In this document: one piece after another, positions 44,269-54,052 of the stretch
Layout of the letters: each line of letters starts with the position of its first letter
Position numbering within the stretch: the stretch's first letter is position 1
Position numbers and translations under genes: made by a program
Origin: Rhodopirellula baltica SH 1
GTDB taxonomy: Bacteria; Planctomycetota; Planctomycetia; Pirellulales; Pirellulaceae
Assembly: GCF_000196115.1 (NCBI RefSeq)
Contig: NC_005027.1
Span: 3,720,001-3,784,000, forward strand
Length of the DNA stretch: 64,000 nucleotides
Direction: 5' to 3'
Notes under the pieces: generated by a model
The model's database searches: none
What the model saw: the letters and a program-made list of their open reading frames with translations, nothing else
Told to the model about the DNA's origin: nothing

Positions 44269-44540
44269 TACAGGTCCGAAGGATCCAGTTCAGGAGCTTC
44301 GCTAGCGGCAACGATGGCATCGAGGTCGTCGACCGTTTCGATCTCGTTTTCCATGTTCAGAAAGATCTTGTCCTGGACAATTTCTTGCAACACGATCGAC
44401 ATTTTGTCGTGCGTGTCCACGCTGACCAACGCTCGGCTGCCCTGGTTGAGCTGGACGAGACGTTTCTGGATCAAGGTGCTGAGTTTGAAACGGCCACCGA
44501 TCTTGTTGACGATTTCTTCTTCTTTCAGTTCTTCGAGCAC
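44268..44540 (-). CDS. rpoZ: RNA polymerase omega subunit
   Basis: Small subunit that aids assembly of beta-prime into RNA polymerase. [35 protein letters not shown] is the conserved omega core; the C-terminus is acidic. From GTG 44540, which has AAGGA about 10 bases upstream, the protein is 90 residues; the frame is open back to a TTG at 44576. In both cases it overlaps the end of gmk, and its stop overlaps the coaC start. The gmk-rpoZ-coaC order is common in bacteria, which strengthens the call. Confidence 0.9.
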   Translation of the reverse strand: MLEELKEEEIVNKIGGRFKLSTLIQKRLVQLNQGSRALVSVDTHDKMSIVLQEIVQDKIFLNMENEIETVDDLDAIVAASEAPELDPSDL

Positions 44541-45154
44541 GGCGTCGTTTTCCTTTGATCCAGTAAGATCTGGCAAATTTCGGTGACAGCGTTGTCGACC
44601 GATTCATTGATGATTTCGTATTGATAACGGCTCAAGCATTGCATCTCAGCCGCGGCGGTTTCGAGTCGAGCAGTCAGAGAAGATTCTGATTCGGTGCCAC
44701 GGTTTCGCAACCGTCGTTCCAACTCTTCCATGCTGCCGGGATGCACAAAGATCGTCACGGGGCGGTAGTGAGGGTCATCCAGGACCGCCATCGCGCCTTG
44801 CACATCAATCTCTAAAATTACCCATTTCCCGGCATTCAGGCCAGTGGCAACTTGGTCCTTTAGTGTGCCATACCACTGTCCCATGCTGAAAACTTGCTTG
44901 CATTCGACAAAGTCATTCAGCTTTCGGCGGCGTTCGAATTCCTCGTGGGACAGGAAAAAGTAGTCTTGCCCGTGGATTTCGCCCGGACGAGGCTCGCGAG
45001 TCGTGGCGGAAACGCTGAGTTGCAACGGCACGTCGCAACGTTTCATCAATTGCTTCACAACCGTCGACTTTCCCGCACCGCTGGGCCCAGAAATGATGAC
45101 CAGACGGCCAGGATGGGCAGTCTCGTCGGCGGATGAGCAAGAAGGATCGTTCAT
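44525..45154 (-). CDS. gmk: Guanylate kinase
   Basis: Phosphorylates GMP to GDP. The 209-residue protein has the P-loop [10 protein letters not shown] (residues ~20-29), the GMP-binding stretch [21 protein letters not shown], the Y-G-T sequence in [11 protein letters not shown] and the lid region [10 protein letters not shown]. Length and motifs are normal. It starts 9 bases after yicC and its 3' end overlaps rpoZ, so gmk and rpoZ are translated from one transcript. Confidence 0.97.
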   Translation of the reverse strand: MNDPSCSSADETAHPGRLVIISGPSGAGKSTVVKQLMKRCDVPLQLSVSATTREPRPGEIHGQDYFFLSHEEFERRRKLNDFVECKQVFSMGQWYGTLKDQVATGLNAGKWVILEIDVQGAMAVLDDPHYRPVTIFVHPGSMEELERRLRNRGTESESSLTARLETAAAEMQCLSRYQYEIINESVDNAVTEICQILLDQRKTTPCSKN

Positions 45155-45163
45155 ATTCGACGG

Positions 45164-46192
45164 TTACTCCAGATTCTGAACGAGTTCACGCATGCGTTCG
45201 ATCGCGCACTTGATCTCCACCACGTGCTCAGCAATTTCCGCGTCGCCGGCTTTGCTGCCGATGGTGTTGGTTTCGCGATTGAGCTCCTGAATAATGAAAT
45301 CAAGCTTTCGCCCGACCGCTTCCCCGCGACTGCCCGATTCGCTAGAAGCCGTCTCCGCCGAGTCGCCAGCCAAAACGCCTCTCATCAGTCCCAAATGACT
45401 TCCCAACCGCGTTAGTTCTTCGCTGATATCGGATCGGTCCGCGAAAAGTTGGACTTCTCGGATCAAATCCACCGGGTCGCCCACCGACAATCCGTTCTCA
45501 GACAATGCCTTTTCGATGCGTTCTCGCAAACGCTCTTGGTATCGAGCCACAACCTGAGGACTGCGTTTGGCGATTTCCTCGCAGCGAGCCTGAATCAGCG
45601 TCATGTCTTGCTCGATCGATTCGGCCATCGCGATGGCTTCATCCGATCGCATCTGCTTGAACCGATCCAGTGCCGATTCAATGCTTTCCTGAACCAGTGA
45701 CCACTTGGCCGCCAAAGCTTGCTCATCGGACGATCGGTTCTGCGATCCGGCAGAAGGCGATTCCAGCACACCTGGCATCTGCATCAGGTGAGCCAAATCA
45801 ATGTTGGTTGAGGTGACGGCATCACCCATCGCCAAAGAATCAGCGACTTGCGCCAGTTGTTCGGCGTACGAACGCACCACATCGGCATTGATGCGAGGCA
45901 GATCAGCTCCGGGTGGCGGCGTGAACCGCACCTGCACCGTGACGCTGCCACGATGCAAATGCTGACGGACCAATGCCTCCATTTTGGGCTCAAACTCCGA
46001 AACCGAATCACTGGTACGGAGAATGATCTTCAGCCCACGATTGTTGACCGAGCGAATCTCAGTGACGACCGAACCGGCGGCAGTGGAGGTTTCGCCCCGG
46101 CCCTGGCCGGTCATGCTGCGCAGCGAAGGGTAGGGCGACCCGCCGTGCGGTGAAGAGGAATTTACTTGCGTGCGAAGAGACGCCTGCGTCAC
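45164..46192 (-). CDS. YicC/YloC family endoribonuclease-like protein
   Basis: A 342-residue YicC protein; the E. coli member promotes sRNA decay and the family has endoribonuclease activity. [12 protein letters not shown] begins the conserved N-domain (usual start ...SMTGYGR), followed by [15 protein letters not shown] and [14 protein letters not shown]; the C-terminal DUF1732 domain ends [44 protein letters not shown]. The GTG start at 46190-46192 overlaps the secG stop as GTGA and adds ~27 residues to the usual N-terminus; ATG 46111 would fit the family length better. Confidence 0.93.
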   Translation of the reverse strand: MTQASLRTQVNSSSPHGGSPYPSLRSMTGQGRGETSTAAGSVVTEIRSVNNRGLKIILRTSDSVSEFEPKMEALVRQHLHRGSVTVQVRFTPPPGADLPRINADVVRSYAEQLAQVADSLAMGDAVTSTNIDLAHLMQMPGVLESPSAGSQNRSSDEQALAAKWSLVQESIESALDRFKQMRSDEAIAMAESIEQDMTLIQARCEEIAKRSPQVVARYQERLRERIEKALSENGLSVGDPVDLIREVQLFADRSDISEELTRLGSHLGLMRGVLAGDSAETASSESGSRGEAVGRKLDFIIQELNRETNTIGSKAGDAEIAEHVVEIKCAIERMRELVQNLE

Positions 46193-46752
46193 GGAGTTTC
46201 CTCATCCGAAGTGGTTTCAGCTTCGGTCGTTTCAGCCGCTTCTGGTTCAGCTTCTTCGGCCGATTCAGCTGCATCGGAATCGCCCGAGGACAACGAACCA
46301 AATGAATCAATGGCAGCTTCCAGATCGCTGGCTTCATCGCGATCAGCCCCCGTCGGAACAACCAATCCGCTGGTGATGTCTTCGACGTCATCGCCAGGTC
46401 CCGACTGAATTTGCGAATCACTGGTGTCGGCGACGGCGGGAGTGTGAGCTCCCAATTGATACATGGCGAACGCACAAACCAGTGCCCACACGGCGGCGGT
46501 GCCGACGGTGATTGCGGTAAATGTGTCACCAGCCTTGCTGCCAAACGCGGACTGACCACCGGGTCCCCCCAGGGCTCCAGTCAATCCACCGCCTTTGCCG
46601 CGTTGGATCAAGATCAGCAAGATCAAGAACACCGACAAAAACGCCATCAACCAACCCAGCACGACGCTCATGAACGAGGCCAAGGGCAGGGCGGGAATCA
46701 GTTGATTGACCAACGACGCGGGTTGGAGCAAAGAATCGAAAGCGACACTCAC
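46189..46752 (-). CDS. secG: Preprotein translocase subunit SecG with long acidic tail
   Basis: Membrane subunit of the Sec translocon. The two helices ([19 protein letters not shown] and [24 protein letters not shown]) flank the diagnostic cytoplasmic loop [21 protein letters not shown]. After the second helix follows a ~85-residue Asp/Glu/Ser/Ala-rich tail, longer than in most bacteria (SecG is usually ~75-110 residues). The start is uncertain: GTG 46752 is used; the frame is open to 46845 (overlapping tpiA) and ATG 46674 is also possible. Operon position between tpiA and yicC; the tpiA-secG order is common. Confidence 0.92.
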   Translation of the reverse strand: MSVAFDSLLQPASLVNQLIPALPLASFMSVVLGWLMAFLSVFLILLILIQRGKGGGLTGALGGPGGQSAFGSKAGDTFTAITVGTAAVWALVCAFAMYQLGAHTPAVADTSDSQIQSGPGDDVEDITSGLVVPTGADRDEASDLEAAIDSFGSLSSGDSDAAESAEEAEPEAAETTEAETTSDEETP

Positions 46753-46804
46753 GGCGAACAGTCCGTTGAAATGGAAAGGTTGTGGGAACGAATACGAAGT
46801 CAGA

Positions 46805-47569
46805 TCAGGCGGAGGGAGCCGCTTTGATGATTCCAGCGAAATCATCCACTTTCAAGCTTGACCCGCCGACGAGAGCCCCGTCGATATTAGGTTGGGACAA
46901 CAATTCTTCTGCGTTGCCCGGTTTCACACTGCCACCGTACTGAATTCGGATTTGTTCGGCGACTTCGGTCGAGAACATTTTTCCCAAAAGCTCACGAATG
47001 AAGGCGTGAACCGCTTCAGCTTGCTCTTTGCTAGCAGTTTTGCCAGTCCCGATCGCCCAAACGGGCTCGTAGGCGATGACAATATTCGCGGCGCGAGCTT
47101 CGTCCAAACCTTCCAGCGACCCGCGAATTTGCGTTTCGATGACCGATTCGGTGTCGTCCGCTTCGCGTTGTTCGAGGGTTTCGCCCACGCAAACGATCGG
47201 AACCAAGTTGCCAGCCAACGCGGCGTGCAGCTTTTTCGCGACACAAGCGTCCGTTTCGCCCATCAATTGGCGACGCTCGCTGTGCCCCAGAATCACAAAT
47301 CGACAACCGACGTCGGTCAACATCGACGCGTTGACTTCACCGGTGAAGGCACCGTCTTCGGCGGCGTACAGGTTCTGTGCCCCCAATTCCACGGGAGTCC
47401 CAACGACCGCGTCCGCCACGCCACTCAGGTAAACCGACGGGGGGCACAAAACGACTTCGACAGCGGGCGACTTGCCAACCGCGTCGACAATGCCTTTGGC
47501 AAGCGACGCGCCGGACTCGGCACGCATGTTCATTTTCCAGTTACCAGCAATCAGAATGCGACGACTCAC
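46805..47569 (-). CDS. tpiA: Triosephosphate isomerase
   Basis: Glycolytic interconversion of dihydroxyacetone phosphate and glyceraldehyde 3-phosphate. All expected motifs in 254 residues: AGNWKMN (residues 8-14, catalytic Asn/Lys), GHSERRQ (catalytic His), [15 protein letters not shown] (catalytic Glu and flexible loop), YGGSVKPGN and GALVGGSSL (phosphate binding). Its ATG overlaps the aroF stop by 4 bases (ATGA). Confidence 0.98.
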   Translation of the reverse strand: MSRRILIAGNWKMNMRAESGASLAKGIVDAVGKSPAVEVVLCPPSVYLSGVADAVVGTPVELGAQNLYAAEDGAFTGEVNASMLTDVGCRFVILGHSERRQLMGETDACVAKKLHAALAGNLVPIVCVGETLEQREADDTESVIETQIRGSLEGLDEARAANIVIAYEPVWAIGTGKTASKEQAEAVHAFIRELLGKMFSTEVAEQIRIQYGGSVKPGNAEELLSQPNIDGALVGGSSLKVDDFAGIIKAAPSA

Positions 47570-48633
47570 GCGAGGGCCTCGGTTGGCGGGGTGTGTTTAG
47601 TGGTTGAGTTCGGAAGAGGTGAGATCGTTTTGCCCAGTAGTTCAGCCATCGCGGCCATCTTCTGAACGATCTCGTTGTATTGTTCGGGCAACAAGGCTTG
47701 AGCCCCGTCGCTTTTGGCTTCTTCGGGACAATCATGGACTTCGATGTGCACGCCATCCGCACCCGCGGCTAATCCGGCCAACGCACACGGCGGAATCAAA
47801 TCCGGCCGGCCCGTGGCGTGCGACGGATCAACAATGATCGGCAAATGCGTCAAACCTTGGACAGCCGGCACAGCAGCGACGTCGTAAAGGTTCCGAGTCG
47901 ATGGATCGAAACTCTTGATGCCGCGTTCGCAGAGCACCACGTCAGGGTTGCCTTGTGAGAGCACGTACTCGGCGCTCATCAGCAAGTCTTGAATCGTCGC
48001 CGCCATCCCACGTTTGAGCAGGACGGGGCGTTTGGTTTTGCCGACCTCGGTCAGCAACACAAAGTTCTGCATGTTGCGAGCACCGACCTGCAGCATGTCG
48101 GAATACTCCGCCACCAACTCCACATTTCGTGGGTCGGTGATCTCGGTCACAACCGGCACACCAAACGCATCGCCGACTTCCCGCAGGATCTTCAGGCCGG
48201 CTTCGCCTAAACCTTGAAACGCGTAGGGGCTGGTTCGCGGCTTGTAAGCTCCACCGCGAAAAAGGTTGGCTCCTGATTTGACGACGCTCTCGCCGATCCG
48301 CATCATCCGGTCGCGATCTTCGACGCTGCACGGCCCAGCGATCATGGCCAGGTTGCCTCCACCGATCTCCACACCCGACACGTCGATGACGCTGGATTCA
48401 GGGTGAGCTTCTCGGGAGGCCAATTTGTAAGGGGGCAAAACGGGAACGACTTGATGCACGCCGGGGATCGATTGAAGCTGTTGTTCGGTGGTGAGACTCT
48501 CGTCACCAATCATGCCGATGATCGTGCGAAACGTCCCGCGGCTGAGGTGCGTCTGGAACCCCATCGACTCGACCTTTTGGAGCACATGGTCGATCTGATC
48601 GTCGGTCGCGCCGTTTTTCAGAATCAATATCAC
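47566..48633 (-). CDS. aroF: 3-deoxy-7-phosphoheptulonate (DAHP) synthase, type I-beta
   Basis: First committed step of aromatic amino acid synthesis. The 355-residue protein has an N-terminal ferredoxin-like (ACT-like) regulatory domain, residues 1-~70 ([26 protein letters not shown]), as in Thermotoga-type DAHP synthases, then the barrel: [49 protein letters not shown] and [18 protein letters not shown]. The regulatory domain implies feedback by Tyr or Phe. It heads a seven-gene minus-strand operon; the promoter should lie within 48634-48750. Confidence 0.96.
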   Translation of the reverse strand: MILILKNGATDDQIDHVLQKVESMGFQTHLSRGTFRTIIGMIGDESLTTEQQLQSIPGVHQVVPVLPPYKLASREAHPESSVIDVSGVEIGGGNLAMIAGPCSVEDRDRMMRIGESVVKSGANLFRGGAYKPRTSPYAFQGLGEAGLKILREVGDAFGVPVVTEITDPRNVELVAEYSDMLQVGARNMQNFVLLTEVGKTKRPVLLKRGMAATIQDLLMSAEYVLSQGNPDVVLCERGIKSFDPSTRNLYDVAAVPAVQGLTHLPIIVDPSHATGRPDLIPPCALAGLAAGADGVHIEVHDCPEEAKSDGAQALLPEQYNEIVQKMAAMAELLGKTISPLPNSTTKHTPPTEALA

Positions 48634-48937
48634 GTCAGAATCCGCGAAATGGCCGGTGGGTGGGGAGGCAGACTGCTAAAAGAGACCGCACACCATAGCA
48701 GTCGACCCGCTAAATCGTCGAGAGGAGCTGTTTTCAGGGTTGAGGGGCCTGGTGCCCCCGACAATGGCGAAGATTGAAATAGCCAAGTAGGCCGTACCGG
48801 AGCAACGCGGAGTTACGGCACCCCTGAATCTTCCCAATCTTTTTCTGCCATCCTCCTAAGAAATCCGCCCCCCACTCGTTGAGTACACGGAGGCGGCACG
48901 ATTCGCCTCCCTTTTCTTCCTCTCGCAATGAACCGCC
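48634..48937. promoter_or_regulatory. Divergent promoter region aroF / ECF sigma gene
   Basis: About 300 bases without a gene, separating the aroF operon (minus) and the ECF sigma operon (plus). Both promoters are expected here. I could not identify a clear ECF-type -35 AAC motif; CAATCTTTTTCTG near 48835 is the only notable T-rich stretch. Confidence 0.4.
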
Positions 48938-49519
48938 ATGAGTCAACCGGCCTCCATGTCCGCGGCCGAGGACCTCGTCGATCCAGGTGCGTCCGAACCG
49001 GATTCGTCCGGACAGGATTCTTCTGGGACTCGGAATACCGAGTGGATCGCCGAGGTCGTCGACCAGTTCCAGCGTCCTTTGTTGGCATATGCCACCGGGA
49101 TGTTGGCGGATCGCACCGCCGCCCAAGACGCCGTGCAAGAAACGTTTTTGCAATTGTGTCGCAAACGGCCGAACGATTTGGTCGACCGTTTGGCCCCATG
49201 GCTGTTCACCGTCTGCCGCTCACGAGTGATTGACATGCAACGCAAACGATCCCCTGACCGATTGGATCCTGACGCGGTCGCCGTCATCGATCCCGCCCCG
49301 CGTCCCGACGCGGTGGCCCAAGACCACGAGGCCCACGAACAAATCGCGGCTTCGATTGAAACGCTATCGCCCCGACAACGCGAAGTCATCCAGCTTCGAA
49401 TGCAGGCTGGACTGAGTTACCGAGAAATCGCTGACGTCACCGGCATGACCGTCAGCAACGTCGGCTTTCATCTTCATCAAGCCGTCAAGTCGCTTCGCGA
49501 TGGTCTGGCCGTCACCTGA
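48938..49519 (+). CDS. ECF-type RNA polymerase sigma factor
   Basis: A 193-residue sigma-70 family ECF factor. After a ~35-residue Ser/Asp-rich N-terminus, region 2 spans ~40-105 (LLAYATGMLADRTAAQDAVQETFLQL, then WLFTVCRSRVIDMQRKR) and region 4 spans ~130-190 (IETLSPRQREVIQLRMQAGLSYREIADVTGMTVSNVGFHLHQAVKSLR). Helices for -10 and -35 recognition are complete. It is followed 49 bases later by a membrane protein that starts with an anti-sigma-like domain, so it is likely controlled by that partner. Confidence 0.94.
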   Translation: MSQPASMSAAEDLVDPGASEPDSSGQDSSGTRNTEWIAEVVDQFQRPLLAYATGMLADRTAAQDAVQETFLQLCRKRPNDLVDRLAPWLFTVCRSRVIDMQRKRSPDRLDPDAVAVIDPAPRPDAVAQDHEAHEQIAASIETLSPRQREVIQLRMQAGLSYREIADVTGMTVSNVGFHLHQAVKSLRDGLAVT

Positions 49520-49568
49520 AGCCTGACCACTTCTTCCAATTCATTCTTCCGTCATCGGATCATCGATC

Positions 49569-52226
49569 ATGTCCAATTCATCCACTTCTCCTCCGTGGGA
49601 CGACCCTCGCGTCACGGCATTCGTTCTGGGCGAACTGCCTGAGAACGAAGCCGCTCAGTTCACCGAAGAGATGAACGCCAACCCTGAACTCGCCACCGCC
49701 GTTGAAGAAGCTCGCGCGGTCACCGAGCAAGTCGAGTCGTTCTTCCACTCCGCCGCGGTCCCACCACTGGAATCCAACCGAGTCGAAAGCATCGTCCGCG
49801 AAAGCGAAACGGTTCCAGCGGCAGACGAGAAGGCTGCGACGGGTTTGACTGCTGGCACTGCTTGGTACCAAGCGAAATGGGTTCAGTGGGCAGTCGCGGC
49901 CAGCGTCGTTGGAATCCTTGTTGGACTTTCGATCCCAACGATCCAGAGTTCACGAGAAACAGCCTTCAATCACCAACCATCAACAGGCGATATCGCCACC
50001 GATCAATCGGGTCCCGAATTTTCGGACACGATGGTGATGGATGAAGAGATGCAACTCGAAGATGTCGAGATGGTTTACCAATCATTCGACGGTTCCGCTG
50101 CCAAATCAATGCCAACGGAAACGAAGGCCGAGGGCGAGTCCTTTGGCTTGCAAGCAGCCAGCCGAGTCTCAGGAATATCGCCTGCCGCCGAAGCCACTTC
50201 ATCGGATGCGAGCCCACGAACCATTGCCGAGTCCTCGCTTTCTTCGGCGAACGAGCGAGCCGTAAGGTCGAGACGAGCCAAGCGAGCTGAGGACCCAGCG
50301 ATGGACATGGGAATGGACTCCATGACGATGGGCGGCATGGCTATGGAGATGGACATGGACATGCAGATGGCTGGCCCGGCAATGGACGACATGGGCATGG
50401 GAATGATGGGCGGAGGAATGGGCGGTGCGTCGGTCGACAGCAGCGTGACTCCTCGCTTCGCTCGCGAAGACGGCTCATTGTCTGCCAATTCCCCCCTTTC
50501 GTTTACTGCCCCGAAAGACGAGGCGCCAACCGCCCCCCGCGAACCCTCAGCTGGAAAACCAGTGGTGGGCGACTTTGCAGTGGCTCCCGTTCCGGAACAG
50601 CTTGGGCGTCAGCAATTTGACTTCCGTGCTTCGCGGGGACGTACGCTCGAACGCCAACTGGGAGAAACCGAGGAACTGGCACCGACATCAGACCGACTGG
50701 CCATCTTGCCACCCACACCCGATGGCGAAGGCCAGGGGCCTGGCATGTCAGGTGACAAATTCGAACCGATCCAAGAAAACGAATTCCGACGCGTCGCCGA
50801 TGATGCGCTCAGCACGTTTTCCATCGACGTTGACACCGCCAGCTACGCGAAAGTCCGCAGCTACCTGCAACGAGGCCAACTGCCACGTCCCGACTCGGTT
50901 CGCATCGAAGAACTGATCAACTATTTCGATTACCAGTACACGCCCCCATCGGCTGAAGATCCCGTTCCGTTCTCTTCCGCAATGGCGGTCGCCTCCTGCC
51001 CATGGAATGAAAACAATCGGTTGGTGCGAGTTGGCATCCAAGCCAAAGACATCGACCGCAAAGAACGCCCGCGTTGCAACTTGGTGTTCTTGATCGACAC
51101 CAGCGGATCGATGAAGCGTCCCAATAAACTGCCGTTGGTCATCGAAGGCATGAAGGTGCTGCTCGACCAACTGAAAAACAGAGATCGTGTGGCGATCGTG
51201 GTCTACGCGGGCTCTTCGGGATTGGTGCTGGACTCGACCCCGGTCAAGCAAAAGAAGAAGATCATTCGCGCCCTGTCAGCTCTCTCGGCCGGTGGCAGCA
51301 CCAACGGTGGTGCCGGTTTGCAACTCGCTTACCAAACCGCCCGAGAAAACTTCATCGAGGACGGCGTGAACCGAGTCATCCTGTGCAGCGATGGCGACTT
51401 CAATGTCGGAATGACGGGCACCGATCAATTGGTTGCCGAAGCGACTCGCCAATCCAAATCGGGCACCGAGTTGACCGTGCTGGGTTTCGGAATGGGTAAC
51501 CACAACGACGCCATGATGGAACGCATCTCCAACTCCGGCGCAGGCAACTACGCTTTCGTCGACACCATCGCCGAAGCCAAAAAGGTCCTCGCGGATCAGG
51601 TCGCCGGAACGCTGTTCACGGTCGCCAAAGACGTGAAGATCCAAATCGAGTTCAATCCCGCGGTCGTCTCGGCCTACCGATTGATTGGTTACGAAAACCG
51701 GGTCTTGGCAAAGGAAGACTTCAACGACGACAAGGTCGACGCTGGTGAAATTGGAGCCGGGCACCGCGTGACGGCTCTGTACGAGATCGCTCCGGTCGGC
51801 AAGCTTCCCGATTCCATTGCACCCGATGTCGATCCACTGAAGTATCAACCCAGTGGCGAGGAAAATCCCGATTCTCAGGAGGCAAACGAACCTCGAGTTC
51901 CCAAGGACTCTGACGAGTCAGCGACAAAGGAAATTCTGACGCTGAAGATTCGTCACAAGCCACCGCAAGGCGACGTCAGCGAGAAGCTCGCATTTCCGCT
52001 GGTCAACGAAAGCGTGCCCTTCCAGGAAGCCGACACCGACTTCCAATTCGCCGTGGCGGTCGCCGTTTTCGGGATGCAACTTCGCAACAGCACCCACGCT
52101 GGAACATGGACGATGGACGACGTGATCGCCACCGCGACGAATGCCAAGGGCGATGACGAACACGGCCTCCGAGCTGAGTTCCTGGAACTGGCACGAACAG
52201 CGGAACGATTGATCGTCAACGACTGA
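49569..52226 (+). CDS. Membrane protein: anti-sigma-like N-terminus, Met-rich segment and YfbK-type VWA domain
   Basis: An 885-residue protein. Residues ~8-60 (DPRVTAFVLGELPENEAAQF) look like the start of a zinc-less anti-sigma domain; a single membrane helix follows at ~103-122 (WVQWAVAASVVGILVGLSIP), so the rest is extracytoplasmic. Residues ~244-285 hold a Met/Asp/Gly-rich segment (MDMGMDSMTM, MEMDMDMQM, MGMGMMGGGMGG), about 19 Met in 42 residues. From ~400 come the YfbK-like N-domain (RRVADDALSTFSIDVDTASYAKVR), the VWA domain with an intact MIDAS start (FLIDTSGSM, residue ~513) and the DUF3520 C-terminal domain. It forms an operon with the ECF sigma factor. Met-rich tracts often bind Cu(I); a metal-sensing anti-sigma role is my inference. 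Confidence 0.9.
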   Translation: MSNSSTSPPWDDPRVTAFVLGELPENEAAQFTEEMNANPELATAVEEARAVTEQVESFFHSAAVPPLESNRVESIVRESETVPAADEKAATGLTAGTAWYQAKWVQWAVAASVVGILVGLSIPTIQSSRETAFNHQPSTGDIATDQSGPEFSDTMVMDEEMQLEDVEMVYQSFDGSAAKSMPTETKAEGESFGLQAASRVSGISPAAEATSSDASPRTIAESSLSSANERAVRSRRAKRAEDPAMDMGMDSMTMGGMAMEMDMDMQMAGPAMDDMGMGMMGGGMGGASVDSSVTPRFAREDGSLSANSPLSFTAPKDEAPTAPREPSAGKPVVGDFAVAPVPEQLGRQQFDFRASRGRTLERQLGETEELAPTSDRLAILPPTPDGEGQGPGMSGDKFEPIQENEFRRVADDALSTFSIDVDTASYAKVRSYLQRGQLPRPDSVRIEELINYFDYQYTPPSAEDPVPFSSAMAVASCPWNENNRLVRVGIQAKDIDRKERPRCNLVFLIDTSGSMKRPNKLPLVIEGMKVLLDQLKNRDRVAIVVYAGSSGLVLDSTPVKQKKKIIRALSALSAGGSTNGGAGLQLAYQTARENFIEDGVNRVILCSDGDFNVGMTGTDQLVAEATRQSKSGTELTVLGFGMGNHNDAMMERISNSGAGNYAFVDTIAEAKKVLADQVAGTLFTVAKDVKIQIEFNPAVVSAYRLIGYENRVLAKEDFNDDKVDAGEIGAGHRVTALYEIAPVGKLPDSIAPDVDPLKYQPSGEENPDSQEANEPRVPKDSDESATKEILTLKIRHKPPQGDVSEKLAFPLVNESVPFQEADTDFQFAVAVAVFGMQLRNSTHAGTWTMDDVIATATNAKGDDEHGLRAEFLELARTAERLIVND

Positions 52227-52252
52227 TCACTCGCCTGCACCATCAACTGTAG

Positions 52253-52307
52253 CTCGGTGGCCCCCCACCGAGACGAGCACTGAGAACCAGACCATCGTTC
52301 ACGATGG
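52253..52307. repeat. Two adjacent perfect hairpins
   Basis: CTCGGTGG (52253-52260) pairs with CCACCGAG (52265-52272) over a CCCC loop; CCATCGT (52292-52298) pairs with ACGATGG (52301-52307) over TC, followed by a third copy of CCATCGT at about 52309. They lie between the converging VWA and DUF4184 genes and may act as a bidirectional 3' end signal or be a remnant of a dispersed repeat. Confidence 0.5.
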
Positions 52308-52342
52308 AGACCATCGTGCTACAGGTTCACGGACTCGCACGT

Positions 52343-53137
52343 CTATTGATCAGAAGACGCTTCCGCACGCGACCAAATCGTGTGCATGACGACGCTGTAA
52401 ACAACCAGCGCCACAATCATCAATGCACCGAAGATCATCACGCTTTGACGAAGCGCAAACGCAACGCCGTAGTCCGAATGCACGGCATACACCCACGACG
52501 CGTGAACCAACATCAACAAACACGCCACCGCCATCACCGACAGCGTGACCGAATCCGGGATACGCGTTCGCTTGGGTTCCGGACCGCCTTCGGGCTGCTT
52601 CCACAACCACCTCAGAGCGAACACGCCCATGGGTGGCAACAAGAACAGCGACGACAAGTGTTGAGCCACCGCGTACCAACGCACAATGCGCCCCGAGATC
52701 GAGAACGCTTCCGAAGATAAAAACGGTATCGCGATCATCGATCCCCATCGATGCTGGTGCGTGAACGAATCCCAAAGCACATGGGTCGACGCACCGACCA
52801 AAACGCAAACCGCAACCAACAAAATCGATTGCCACTCCACCGACACCGGACGATCCGCAATCGGCCGCACCTTGGTCCTCAACGGTCCCGGCAGCAACTC
52901 CACCACAGGCTGCTTGATCAGCAAGTGATAAACAAAGTACGCGGCGACGCCGACCGGAACGCAGTCGATGAACAGCCCACGAATGCTGTGAAACGATTCG
53001 TAGTCAAACAGCATCGGAAAGAAGACGCCCGCGTCGGGCACCATGCACCCGATCGCGAGAGCAGAGAACGGCAAACGCCACTTTGCCATCCACGCGATTG
53101 GAATTGCCGCTGCAACATGTGTCGGAGTGAACGGCAT
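52343..53137 (-). CDS. DUF4184 family membrane protein
   Basis: A 264-residue protein starting MPFTPTHVAAAIP, the family hallmark with its H and the following D of GCMVPDAGVF. About six membrane helices are predicted (for example VPVGVAAYFVYHLLI, ILLVAVCVLVGASTHVLWDSFTH, LFLLPPMGVFALRWLW, VTLSVMAVACLLMLVHASWV, VMIFGALMIVALVVYSVVM). The conserved H-x-x-W-D-x-F-T-H motif is present, like membrane-bound metal hydrolases of the YdjM/DUF457 type, but enzymatic activity has not been established to my knowledge. Monocistronic by position. Confidence 0.88.
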   Translation of the reverse strand: MPFTPTHVAAAIPIAWMAKWRLPFSALAIGCMVPDAGVFFPMLFDYESFHSIRGLFIDCVPVGVAAYFVYHLLIKQPVVELLPGPLRTKVRPIADRPVSVEWQSILLVAVCVLVGASTHVLWDSFTHQHRWGSMIAIPFLSSEAFSISGRIVRWYAVAQHLSSLFLLPPMGVFALRWLWKQPEGGPEPKRTRIPDSVTLSVMAVACLLMLVHASWVYAVHSDYGVAFALRQSVMIFGALMIVALVVYSVVMHTIWSRAEASSDQ

Positions 53138-53178
53138 CGAATTTCAAATCGCGTGTTGGGCAGTCTCTACGAGCAAGC

Positions 53179-54051
53179 TCAGTTGGCTTGAATCAAAACA
53201 TTCGCCGAGTTTGGCAAAACACTGACCGAAGCACCCGACTCAAGCAAATTCTCAGCCTCCATCACTTGAAGCACCGCTTCCAGGATTTCAGGATCTCGCT
53301 TGGCGATCTCGTTCAGTTTTTCACCCACGACGCTCGGACGCGCCGCAGCGGCTTCAGCCATCTTACTCGACACCTTCAGTGCGGTCTCACTCTTGATCAA
53401 ACCCACACGGTTTTCGCCGTCTTGCTTCATCGCACTGGTCACCTGAACCAATCGTTTGACGACCTTTTCGGTGATGTTCTCGACCATATGGCGATCGGTA
53501 AAGGCAACCTTTCGGATGTAAACCGAACCCAACCGATAGCCCCACTTTTCTGACAGAGGCGACACCGCCTGCCGGACAGTTCGGGAAAGACTGTGCCGAT
53601 CCTCGAGCATCTTTTCCATTTCCAAGTTGCTGAGCGTCGAGATCGTCGAACTGGTCACGTTGGCTTGCAACGAACCGTCTGGGTTCGCATTGGTGAATAA
53701 GAACGCAATCGGATCTTGCACCTGCATTTCGTACCAAATCCCCACGCCCATCGGCGTGCCTTCTTCCGAGTTGACCATTTGGCTGCGCAAGTAGTGCTGA
53801 CGCAGCGCGGTGTCGACGACGTACTTCTTTCCAAAGAAAGGAATCAACATCGCCTTGGCACCAAAGTGAACCAAAGGGAATTGCAAACCGGGCGTTTTGA
53901 TCTCGCCCAACACTTTGCCGAACAGAGTGAACACCTGCGACTCGCATTCAGCGACGCAGCAATACAAACCAAAGAAACGAGCGAATCCGAGCAGGATCGG
54001 AACCAACATCAACCCGAAAACAAAGCCGGGAACAAAACCAAGAACATCCAT
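53179..54051 (-). CDS. SPFH/band 7 membrane protein (second of pair)
   Basis: A 290-residue SPFH-domain protein from ATG 54051, with GAAGGG about ten bases upstream. An N-terminal membrane segment (FVPGFVFGLMLVPILLGFARFFGLYCCV) is followed by the band 7 domain (VFTLFGKVLGEIKTPGLQFPLV, KKYVVDTALRQHYL, GIWYEMQVQDPIAFLF) and a helical C-terminal region that would form the long coiled coil of flotillin/HflK-like rings (RDPEILEAVLQVMEAENLLES). The start lies directly behind the stop of the other SPFH gene, so both are made together, like HflK/HflC. The frame remains open upstream of 54051 in the partner's 3' end. Confidence 0.9.
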   Translation of the reverse strand: MDVLGFVPGFVFGLMLVPILLGFARFFGLYCCVAECESQVFTLFGKVLGEIKTPGLQFPLVHFGAKAMLIPFFGKKYVVDTALRQHYLRSQMVNSEEGTPMGVGIWYEMQVQDPIAFLFTNANPDGSLQANVTSSTISTLSNLEMEKMLEDRHSLSRTVRQAVSPLSEKWGYRLGSVYIRKVAFTDRHMVENITEKVVKRLVQVTSAMKQDGENRVGLIKSETALKVSSKMAEAAAARPSVVGEKLNEIAKRDPEILEAVLQVMEAENLLESGASVSVLPNSANVLIQAN

Positions 54052-54052
54052 C

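Noticed and set aside
43615-44586. 323-codon plus-strand frame
   Set aside because: Antisense of coaC and rpoZ; these have clear family motifs on the minus strand.
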